Part shown: one piece after another, positions 9,032-15,619 of the stretch
How the letters are laid out: each line of letters begins with the position of its first letter
Numbering within the stretch: the first letter of the stretch is position 1
NCBI GenBank assembly: GCA_018668095.1
Contig: JABIQF010000083.1
Span: 1 to 19,254 of the forward strand
DNA from: Cellvibrionales bacterium
Lineage (GTDB): Bacteria > Pseudomonadota > Gammaproteobacteria > Pseudomonadales > UBA7434
Length of the DNA: 19,254 nt
Reading direction: 5' to 3'
The notes under the pieces: model-generated
Databases searched by the model: none
Told to the model about the DNA's origin: nothing
The model's input: only the letters and a program-made list of their open reading frames with translations
Translations under genes and position numbers: made by a program

Positions 9032-10108
9032 ATGTTTCCAGCATTAAAAAATGACACTTTTCTTCGCGCATTATTGCGACAGCCTGTCGATTACACGCCC
9101 GTATGGATGATGCGTCAAGCTGGGCGTTATTTGCCTGAATACCGTGCTACACGGTCAAAAGCCGGTGATTTTATGTCACTGTGTAAAAATACAGAGCTGG
9201 CCTGTGAAGTGACATTGCAACCATTAGCTCGCTATCCGCTCGATGCCGCCATTTTGTTTTCTGATATTTTAACGATTCCTGATGCTATGGGTTTAGGACT
9301 TTACTTTGAAGAAGGTGAAGGCCCGAAATTTAAGCGACCAATTACATCGATGGCGGAAATCGAAAATTTATCAGTTGATGTAATGTCCGATCTACATTAC
9401 GTGACTGATGCAGTCACGATGATTCGCCGTGAGTTAAACGGTAGCGTGCCTTTGATTGGTTTTACGGGTAGTCCTTGGACGCTAGCAACCTATATGGTTG
9501 AAGGTGGTTCAACGCGAGAATTTAAAAAAATAAAAACCTTGTTGTATAAAGATCCTGCTGCCTTGCATTTGTTATTAGATAAATTGGCAACGGTTGTCGC
9601 TATTTATTTAAATGCGCAAATTGATGCTGGCGCGCAAGCCGTGCAAATATTTGATACATGGGGTGGCGTGTTAAGTGATTCTGCCTATCTTGAGTTTTCT
9701 TTGCGTTACACAGAAAAAATTATTAGCCAGTTAAACGTTCAACGTGACGATGGGACTGTTGTGCCGGTTATTGCTTTTACTAAAGGCGGTGCGCCTTGGT
9801 TAGATGCAATGAGTCATTGTGGTAGTGATGCTTTAGGTTTGGATTGGTCAGTGAATATTGGTGACGTGCGAAGTCAGATTGGTGAGCGAGTAGCGTTGCA
9901 GGGCAATATGGATCCAGCAATTTTACGCGCACCGATAGCAACGATTGAGGCAGAAGTACAAAGAATTCTTGCTTCTTTTGGACATCACTCTCATAACAGT
10001 GGTCATATCTTTAACTTGGGCCATGGTATTACACCCGATATAGATCCTGAACATGCAGGCGCTTTTATTGCTGCTGTAAAAGAGCACTCACCTCAATACC
10101 ATCAATAA
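9032..10108 (+). CDS. hemE: Uroporphyrinogen decarboxylase
   Basis: Decarboxylates the four acetate side chains of uroporphyrinogen III to give coproporphyrinogen III in cytoplasmic haem synthesis. 358 residues from ATG 9032, matching about 354 for E. coli. Signature motifs: PVWMMRQAGRYLPEYR with Arg29, LFSDIL with Asp78 (the catalytic aspartate position), GFTGSPWTLATYMVEGG, and NLGHGI near the C-terminus. The frame extends five codons further to a TTG at 9017, but the homologous N-terminus begins with a short tail before LKND, so ATG 9032 is preferred. The gene lies downstream of gltD as in Pseudomonas, separated by about 110 bp, and converges on cysE. Confidence 0.96.
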   Translation: MFPALKNDTFLRALLRQPVDYTPVWMMRQAGRYLPEYRATRSKAGDFMSLCKNTELACEVTLQPLARYPLDAAILFSDILTIPDAMGLGLYFEEGEGPKFKRPITSMAEIENLSVDVMSDLHYVTDAVTMIRRELNGSVPLIGFTGSPWTLATYMVEGGSTREFKKIKTLLYKDPAALHLLLDKLATVVAIYLNAQIDAGAQAVQIFDTWGGVLSDSAYLEFSLRYTEKIISQLNVQRDDGTVVPVIAFTKGGAPWLDAMSHCGSDALGLDWSVNIGDVRSQIGERVALQGNMDPAILRAPIATIEAEVQRILASFGHHSHNSGHIFNLGHGITPDIDPEHAGAFIAAVKEHSPQYHQ

Positions 10109-10159
10109 TTTAAGTGCATATCTAAGTATTTTATAGCGTTTAAATTTCAAGTCGCTACA

Positions 10160-10180
10160 CAGCAATTAACTTAATTGCTG
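10160..10180. repeat. Perfect inverted repeat at the end of cysE
   Basis: Ten-base arms (CAGCAATTAA and TTAATTGCTG) flank a single central base. On the reverse strand it spans the last codons and the TAA stop of cysE. It sits between convergent hemE and cysE. Neither side is followed by a T-run, so a classic intrinsic terminator is not supported, although a bidirectional terminator or 3'-end protecting stem is possible. Confidence 0.6.
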
Positions 10181-10981
10181 ATTCATAGACAGTGAAGGCA
10201 TATCTTCATTCGGTGTGCCAACCACTTTAGCTGGTACGCCGGCTACCGCTGAGTGTGCGGGTACGTCATTTAGAACAACACTACCTGCACAAACTTGTGC
10301 GCCTTCACCGATGTTGATATTGCCAAGAATTTTACTGCCTGCGCCAATCAATACGCCATCACCTATTTTGGGGTGGCGATCACCTGAATCTTTACCTGTG
10401 CCGCCTAAGGTAACCGATTGCATAATTGAAACATTGTTACCCACGACACTCGTCTCACCAATCACAATACCGGTGGCATGATCTAGCATAAGACCATATC
10501 CGATTTTAGCGGCAGGATGAATGTCGACGCCAAAGCAGTTGGAGATACGGCTTTGTAAGAACTGCGCTAACTCATTGCGATTTTGCTTCCATAGCCAGTG
10601 AGCGACACGGTAAGTTTGTAGTGCGTGATAGCCTTTGTAATATAAAAAGGGCGTTCCGCATTCGCCGCAGGCGGAATCACGGTCACGAATCGCAGCTATA
10701 TCATTAATCGCGGCATCAATAATATGACTGTCTTGCGCAAAGCTTTCATTGATGACTTCGCGTAAAGAGAGTGCGGAGGCGGTAGCTGAGCTGAGTAAGT
10801 TAGATAAATGAAAGGCCAGTGACAAGGCGAAATCATCGTGATTTAAAATAGTGGTGTGTAAAAAGCTCGTTAAAATCGGCTCATTAGCAGCTTCTTTGCT
10901 GGCTTCATTACGGATGCAATCCCATATTTCATTTTTTAAGATGCTCATGTCTTTATTAGACGAAAGGTTCTGCTTGGGCAT
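10166..10981 (-). CDS. cysE: Serine O-acetyltransferase, E. coli type
   Basis: Acetylates L-serine with acetyl-CoA to O-acetylserine, the first committed step of cysteine synthesis. An N-terminal all-alpha SATase domain (about 15-150, including GTPFLYYKGYHALQTYR) is followed by a left-handed beta-helix of hexapeptide repeats (about 153-255). Catalytic Asp167-His168 (LDHATG) and His203 (GDRHPKIG) are present. 271 residues, but aligned on these histidines it has about 10 extra at the N-terminus and ends about 12 before the E. coli C-terminus. The CysK-docking tail ending in Ile is therefore missing. GGAG lies 11 nt before the ATG at 10981; an internal ATG (residue 12) is a credible alternative. 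It is 56 bp downstream of the TrmB-like gene on the same strand, probably cotranscribed. Confidence 0.95.
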   Translation of the reverse strand: MPKQNLSSNKDMSILKNEIWDCIRNEASKEAANEPILTSFLHTTILNHDDFALSLAFHLSNLLSSATASALSLREVINESFAQDSHIIDAAINDIAAIRDRDSACGECGTPFLYYKGYHALQTYRVAHWLWKQNRNELAQFLQSRISNCFGVDIHPAAKIGYGLMLDHATGIVIGETSVVGNNVSIMQSVTLGGTGKDSGDRHPKIGDGVLIGAGSKILGNINIGEGAQVCAGSVVLNDVPAHSAVAGVPAKVVGTPNEDMPSLSMNQQLS

Positions 10982-11037
10982 AATAATAAAATCTCCGAAA
11001 ACGGCTGAATCACAAGATAAAGATTCTGGTCGTCAGC

Positions 11038-11748
11038 TTAGTTGCTGTCAATATCTAGATTAGCGTTTAATTGCCAAAGTGTTTGTTCGCTGCTGTGGTA
11101 CTTGGCTTCAAAGTCAGAAATATAGTCTGGCGCAGTGACTTTAAGCGGCTGAACAGTAGCGGTATGTTTTACCAATGCGAGTGCCATAGCAAATTCTTCA
11201 AGATACACTGGCCAGTTACTGCGTAGCTCAATTTCACCACCCAGTGCGAGAATTTGTCCGAATACCGGTGATCCATGCCAGCGACGCTTAAGGTGATGCT
11301 TTTTAGGCCAAGGGTTCGGGTAAAGTATAAAATGATGCTGCAGCTTAATATTGTCGTTAGCTGCGAGTCGCCAGAAATCGATAAGATCGGCTCTAACATG
11401 GCAGTAATTTTTTTTATTTTCCGTTGGTGAATTTTCCGCAGCCAGTTTATTAATTCTATGCAGGGATTTGTCGATACCAATAATAAAAGCGTTAGGGTAT
11501 TTTTTTGCTAAGTTCAGTGTGCTTTTACCGTTGCCACAGCCAGAATCAAAAATTATTTGCGGTTTATTGATCTGCGATATGGCATATTGATAGGCGTCGA
11601 TATTATGTTGAGCAATAGGCCGTTTAAATTCAGTTTCTAAGTGCTTAGTGACGACCTCAGAAAGATTATCGTGTTCGGCCGCTTGGTTACTAACCACGCT
11701 GCGCGATTTTGATAAGTTCGACTGTGATGATGGGGGTTCTGATTTCAT
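11038..11748 (-). CDS. Divergent TrmB-like SAM-dependent methyltransferase
   Basis: A class I methyltransferase related to TrmB, the tRNA guanine-46 N7-methyltransferase. 236 residues, near TrmB length. Motif I is DSGCGNG (68-74), the next strand ends GIDKS (91-95), followed by the TrmB-like signature YPNPWPKKHHLKRRW (143-157), SNWPVY (177-182) and FEAKYH (213-218). Canonical TrmB has PDPW and TDW at the third and fourth, so both conserved aspartates are asparagine here. A polar, Ser-rich stretch of about 30 residues precedes the fold. It probably belongs to the TrmB-like paralogue family found in many gammaproteobacteria, whose substrate I cannot name. No clear ribosome-binding site precedes the ATG. 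It lies upstream of cysE on the same strand. Confidence 0.75.
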   Translation of the reverse strand: MKSEPPSSQSNLSKSRSVVSNQAAEHDNLSEVVTKHLETEFKRPIAQHNIDAYQYAISQINKPQIIFDSGCGNGKSTLNLAKKYPNAFIIGIDKSLHRINKLAAENSPTENKKNYCHVRADLIDFWRLAANDNIKLQHHFILYPNPWPKKHHLKRRWHGSPVFGQILALGGEIELRSNWPVYLEEFAMALALVKHTATVQPLKVTAPDYISDFEAKYHSSEQTLWQLNANLDIDSN

Positions 11749-11757
11749 AAGGTTGGA

Positions 11758-11786
11758 CTAATAGATTTCTGACTAATATGTTCTGA
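11758..11786. repeat. Imperfect tandem repeat beside the TrmB-like start
   Basis: CTAATAGATTTCTGA (11758-11772) is followed directly by CTAATATGTTCTGA (11773-11786). The copies lie in the divergent region, 10 bp upstream of the TrmB-like start codon. This could be a binding site in two copies or a slippage duplication. Confidence 0.4.
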
Positions 11787-11914
11787 GCGAATAAAGACAT
11801 GGTATAACGTAGATTGTTTATTATCATCTTTTGAGTAGCGTTTAATAAAATATACCAATGCCAGCGTTGTGTTAATAGTAAAGCCTATTGGTAAATAAGA
11901 ATAGAGAGAAAATA

Positions 11915-12640
11915 ATGCAAAAAGATTGCCGCCCCTATTGGGTTAAAAAAACCTATTTAACACTGCGCCGATGGTATGTCGAAAATTATTTACGGCCTGA
12001 TTTTTCTTCAATGGGTGACTATGGAACGTTTATGGGGCCATGGTATATAAAAGTGAGCGGTGATGATATCTCACTGGGGCATTGTGCCACGATTGTTGCC
12101 GAAGAAGATCGTCATGTGTCTATTGGTATTTGGGGTGAAACACTAGGTGTGGGAAAAATTTCTATTGGTGATTATGTCATGATTTCACCCGGTGTTCGTA
12201 TTAGTGCTGCCCAGAGTATTACGATTGGTGATAGCTGTATGATTGCTAATGGCGCTTATATTACAGATTCGGATTGGCATGGAATTTATGATCGTGTTTC
12301 ACATGCTGAAGTGAGTAAGCCTGTCAGTATTGCCGATAATGTTTGGATTGGTGATCATGCGACTATTTTAAAAGGCGTCACTATTGGGGAGAACAGTGTG
12401 GTAGCTGCCGGTGCAGTGGTGAGTAAGGATGTTGCCGCTAATACTATTGTTGCGGGTAATCCGGCGATAAAAATTAAAGATCTTGATCCGCAAGCTGAGT
12501 TTAAAACAAGGGCTGATTTTTTTGCTGATCCAATAGGCTTACAAAAACAATTTGATGATTTAGATCGTATGGTGCTGCAAGGGAATCGTTTTTTGCCTTG
12601 GTTGTTGGGAGTCTTCTGGCCGAAGTCAAAAAAAAGATGA
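11915..12640 (+). CDS. Hexapeptide-repeat acyltransferase (LbH fold)
   Basis: Left-handed beta-helix O- or N-acyltransferase related to maltose/galactoside acetyltransferases; the acceptor is unknown. 241 residues from ATG 11915. An N-terminal helical part (1-45, rich in Tyr, Trp and Arg) precedes hexapeptide coils at about 52-185, with ISIGDYVMISPGV, ITIGDSCMIANGA, VWIGDHATI and VTIGENSVVAAGAVV. SDWHG (119-123) gives the likely catalytic His122. VAGNPAIKIK is the usual end of this fold. A C-terminal helical tail of about 50 residues is longer than in maltose acetyltransferases. An in-frame TTG at 11888 would add nine residues, but the ATG has AGAGAG a few bases upstream. It stands alone between divergent and convergent neighbours; it may modify a surface sugar, which the sequence does not show. 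Confidence 0.82.
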   Translation: MQKDCRPYWVKKTYLTLRRWYVENYLRPDFSSMGDYGTFMGPWYIKVSGDDISLGHCATIVAEEDRHVSIGIWGETLGVGKISIGDYVMISPGVRISAAQSITIGDSCMIANGAYITDSDWHGIYDRVSHAEVSKPVSIADNVWIGDHATILKGVTIGENSVVAAGAVVSKDVAANTIVAGNPAIKIKDLDPQAEFKTRADFFADPIGLQKQFDDLDRMVLQGNRFLPWLLGVFWPKSKKR

Positions 12641-12699
12641 GTGAGTGAATGGGTTGTGAATGGTGGCGAATAGATGGAAATGCTAGAAAAAACGAAAGA

Positions 12700-14313
12700 T
12701 CAATGCTCGTCAATAACGGTTTCAGGATTTGGTTTTTCTGGTATAGAAACACTAAAGCAAGACCCTTTACCCACTTCACTGTCGAGTTTTATTTTTCCGC
12801 CTAATAATTGAGTGAAGTGCATAGTAATTGAAAGTCCGAGGCCGGTGCCTAAAAACTGTCTTGTTTCACTGCCATCAATTTGTCTGAACGGTTCAAAAAT
12901 AATATCTTGCTGTTCTTGATCAATACCTATGCCCGTATCACTCACTTCAATTAATAAATGCTTTTTTCTAATGGATGCTGATAAAGTAATGGTGCCTTCA
13001 TGGGTGAATTTAGCTGCATTACTTAATAAATTTAAAAGTATTTGAAATAATTTTTTCTCATCGACTAAGAATTCACTATCAGCTTCATCGGCAATGATTT
13101 TTAATTCATTATTATTTTTTTCAATTAATGGGGCAACGGTATCGACAGCACGAGCGAGTAATGATTTTATATTGATGTTTTGGTTGCTGATTTCCATTTT
13201 TCCGGCTTCAATTTTAGAGATGTCTAAAATTGAATTAATTAAACTTAAAAGATGGTCGGCATTATGAGTAATTTTATCGACATCTTTTTCGCAGTTAAAT
13301 ATACCTTCATCTTCTAGCACTTCTTTAACGACTTCGGTGTAGCCTAAAATACTTTGTAGTGGTGTTCGAAGTTCATGCGTAATATTGGCTAGAAATTCTG
13401 ACTTATGTCGATTAGCTTCTAATGCGGTATCTCTGGCCTGTACTAACTCACTGGTTCTTAGTGCTACTTCAGTTTCTAGTAAATCTTTTTGTCCGCGAAG
13501 TTTTTGATCTCGCTCTGCGAGTTTCGAAATCATTTGATTATATACATCTGCAATCTTGATAACTTCTAAGGATGCTTCAGGATCTATCTCTGTGCTTTTA
13601 TAAGCGCCATCAGTTGTTTCTTCCATAACGCTCGTTAATTCATTCATTGGTTTTAATAAGCGCCGCAAGGTAAGGCTTAAGATGATGGCAAATGCAAAGC
13701 CGTAACCTAAGCCAACCACCAAGTTGCGTAAAAATATATCGAGTTGAAAGCTACGCACTTCGGAGGTATCAACTTGTATAACGACATAGCCTAAATAAGT
13801 TTCTTCAATTTCATCATCCAATGTTAAATCAGGGTCGGAGTCGTCATTGAAAACTGTATAAACCGGCGCAGCTATTTGCCACGTTGCTTTGCTGCTTGGA
13901 AATAATCGGGCGCTGCCGTCTAGCCACTTTGACTGGTCTAGTGAAGATAGGATTTTCTCATTCGTTTCACCTTCATCGAGTAGAATTGTATTTTTAGCAC
14001 TAATGATGGCGACGTGTTTAATGCTGGGAAAGTTAAGTGTAGCGAATGCAGCTTCTTTAGCATTTTCACCACTGTCGTAAAGAAGAGCGAGTGCACTGAG
14101 TTGAGCGAAGTTTTCAGTAGCTTGTATGCCTTCGCGCTCATAGAAGCGTGAGATCATAGTGCTGGCCATATAAGAGTAAGCAAACGCAGCAATAATAGCG
14201 AGCGCAAAGCCTGCAATAGAAAAGCGAGTAAATAACTCGGCTTGAAAGCTACGGCTTTTTATTTTTTTTATTTTACGCTGATTGAGTGCGGCAGGCTCTT
14301 CTAAAATTTCCAT
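12700..14313 (-). CDS. Membrane sensor histidine kinase with HAMP domain
   Basis: Inner-membrane two-component sensor, 537 residues. TM1 (about 30-50), a periplasmic sensor of about 140 residues (52-192), TM2 (about 196-217), HAMP (218-270), a coiled-coil linker (about 265-305), HisKA with phospho-acceptor His313 (THELRTPL), and an ATPase domain with N box Asn432 (NLLSNAAKF), G1 DTGIGI (459-464), F box FEPFRQ and G2 GTGLGLS (489-495). All catalytic boxes are intact and no receiver domain is attached. It starts 8 bp after the stop of the periplasmic binding protein gene, with GAAG immediately before the ATG, so the two are probably cotranscribed. No response regulator is encoded in this window. 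The periplasmic domain may read the neighbouring binding protein, which is inference from position. Confidence 0.92.
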   Translation of the reverse strand: MEILEEPAALNQRKIKKIKSRSFQAELFTRFSIAGFALAIIAAFAYSYMASTMISRFYEREGIQATENFAQLSALALLYDSGENAKEAAFATLNFPSIKHVAIISAKNTILLDEGETNEKILSSLDQSKWLDGSARLFPSSKATWQIAAPVYTVFNDDSDPDLTLDDEIEETYLGYVVIQVDTSEVRSFQLDIFLRNLVVGLGYGFAFAIILSLTLRRLLKPMNELTSVMEETTDGAYKSTEIDPEASLEVIKIADVYNQMISKLAERDQKLRGQKDLLETEVALRTSELVQARDTALEANRHKSEFLANITHELRTPLQSILGYTEVVKEVLEDEGIFNCEKDVDKITHNADHLLSLINSILDISKIEAGKMEISNQNINIKSLLARAVDTVAPLIEKNNNELKIIADEADSEFLVDEKKLFQILLNLLSNAAKFTHEGTITLSASIRKKHLLIEVSDTGIGIDQEQQDIIFEPFRQIDGSETRQFLGTGLGLSITMHFTQLLGGKIKLDSEVGKGSCFSVSIPEKPNPETVIDEH

Positions 14314-14321
14314 GCTTCAAT

Positions 14322-15320
14322 CTACCGTTGCGTAGGAAATATTTTGTCAAATCTAGCGCGTTCTTTAGCATTTAATCTAATGCCAATGTGAGAGCTAGTT
14401 CGAAGGTTAATAGCAAAATTTAAGTTTTCTGTGCCAACGATTCTATCAATATCTTTTCCTTTGAAGTGATGGGTAGCAAATTCTGCTAGTTGACTCCCCA
14501 TTTTTTTATGTTCGGGATAAACAGCAATAAATCCGCCAAGTTTTGTGTGTGAAGGATTGTTTGAGATGACTGCTAATTTTTTACTCCAAGCTTTTTCGAG
14601 TAATAGCGGCAAAATAGTTTTTGATGGAACAACGCTGCGAAGTGGTATCCAAACAGCTGAGGTTTTTGGTGTCGCATCTTCGAGTAGTTGTTCATAAAGT
14701 TTTACGCCGTCTTTCATGTCGGTGGCAGGATAACCAATGATTTTTAAATCATAGTCGCCTGCGACTTTTTGTGCGCGCGAATACCACCAGCCATTAATCT
14801 CATCGTTATAAACCAATCTTATGTTTTTGATGTGGGGAGCTATGCGTTTGAGTTCTTCAAAGGCTGGTGCTGGATCACCGGTTAAGCTGACGGTAGGTAT
14901 GCCGTTAGGTTTGCCTGAGATGCCGCCCGCAATAGTTAAAATATCGTTTGTTAATGCCCTAGCGAGTTTGTAACTTCTATTACCCACCGCAATGATCAAT
15001 TGGCTTTGGTTAGCCTTAATTTTTTCTTCAATAGCTGCAATATCTTCTTTGCTGCTTATCGCAATGGATGAGACGTCAAGCTCAGGATGCGAGGCGATGC
15101 CGGAAATAACTTCGTCATAAATCATTTTGGCTGCGCCTGTGGCAATCGGCAAAATGACGGTGGTTTTGATAGGCGCTGAGTTGTCGTTGGCGGCAATGAC
15201 GATTTGGCTAAACAGAGTACTTATGAGCAGGCACAGAAAAGCCATCACACTGACGGTTTTTCTGGTCAGGCGATGGCTGAAATCGAAAAGCGTAAATTTA
15301 GGCGCTTTATCGTTGCTCAA
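14322..15320 (-). CDS. Periplasmic ABC_sub_bind-type binding protein
   Basis: Resembles the ABC_sub_bind solute-binding family (TrpX-like): two alternating alpha/beta lobes, with segments such as QLIIAVGNRSYKLA, NIRLVYND and SAVWIPLRSVVPS. 332 residues. A long basic N-terminal stretch (RLTRK) precedes a hydrophobic core (about 25-44), with probable Sec cleavage after IVIAA; no lipobox Cys follows. The start is TTG at 15320. The first in-frame ATG (residue 26) would remove the positive n-region, which favours the upstream start, although the ribosome-binding site is weak. No permease or ATPase gene is adjacent; the next gene on the strand is a histidine kinase 8 bp downstream. A ligand-presenting role for that kinase is more likely than transport. 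The ligand is unknown. Confidence 0.78.
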   Translation of the reverse strand: MSNDKAPKFTLFDFSHRLTRKTVSVMAFLCLLISTLFSQIVIAANDNSAPIKTTVILPIATGAAKMIYDEVISGIASHPELDVSSIAISSKEDIAAIEEKIKANQSQLIIAVGNRSYKLARALTNDILTIAGGISGKPNGIPTVSLTGDPAPAFEELKRIAPHIKNIRLVYNDEINGWWYSRAQKVAGDYDLKIIGYPATDMKDGVKLYEQLLEDATPKTSAVWIPLRSVVPSKTILPLLLEKAWSKKLAVISNNPSHTKLGGFIAVYPEHKKMGSQLAEFATHHFKGKDIDRIVGTENLNFAINLRTSSHIGIRLNAKERARFDKIFPTQR

Positions 15321-15611
15321 TGGTACCCAGCATCCATGATTTGGTCTTTCTCCGTTAATACGTTCTTTAGTAGTAAGTGATTGAATTAAGTCGTTTTGCT
15401 GTTCTTTAAGTTTGGCAGATTTTCATTATTTTGCCTTAGGCATTCTGTTGTATTTTAAATGATCTGTGAATTTTCCATTAAAACCAACAATTTAGGTGAC
15501 AATGTGAATGTAAAGCTGTAAAAATGTGTCGTATAGTCGATTAAATATCCAGCATCTCAATACAGAAAAGATATCTTTTTATGGCTTCACTCATTAAGGA
15601 TGACAAGATAA
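15321..15611. other. Divergent regulatory region, binding protein / ThDP enzyme
   Basis: About 290 bp between divergent genes, AT-rich, with no recognised protein gene. It must hold promoters for both directions. A forward promoter candidate and a 12-codon upstream ORF are listed separately. A short inverted repeat TGCCTTAGGCA occurs near 15433-15443. No convincing reverse promoter was resolved. Confidence 0.55.
15509..15537 (+). promoter_or_regulatory. Candidate promoter of the ThDP-enzyme gene
   Basis: TATAGT (15532-15537) has five of six consensus positions, with TGTAAA (15509-15514, three of six) 17 bp upstream. It would give a leader of about 65-70 nt ahead of the start codon at 15612. 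Confidence 0.35.
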
Positions 15612-15619
15612 ATGACTGA
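15581..15619 (+). other. Possible 12-codon upstream ORF
   Basis: ATG at 15581 opens a 12-codon frame (MASLIKDDKIND) whose TGA at 15617-15619 lies just past the ATG of the ThDP enzyme (15612), in a different frame. The AAGGA at 15596-15600 that should serve the main gene is inside it, 11 nt from the main ATG. It has only two Ile and one Leu, so it does not resemble a branched-chain attenuator. No good ribosome-binding site precedes it. Confidence 0.25.

Noticed and set aside
10215..10481. Forward open frame opposite cysE
   Set aside because: The Pro/Thr-rich translation mirrors the hexapeptide repeat codons of cysE read in antisense. There is no ribosome-binding site and no domain.
12674..12780. 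Forward start-like sequence (MEMLEK...) just after the acyltransferase
   Set aside because: It runs into the antisense of the kinase C-terminus and soon stops. Its resemblance to the kinase N-terminus (MEILEE) is short and not convincing as a duplication.
12700..14313. Hybrid histidine kinase with receiver domain
   Set aside because: The protein ends about 20 residues after the ATPase domain. No receiver Asp motif is present.
15340..15619. Branched-chain amino acid attenuator upstream of the ThDP enzyme
   Set aside because: The only leader ORF has no run of Ile, Val or Leu codons, and no terminator/antiterminator pair with a T-run precedes the gene.
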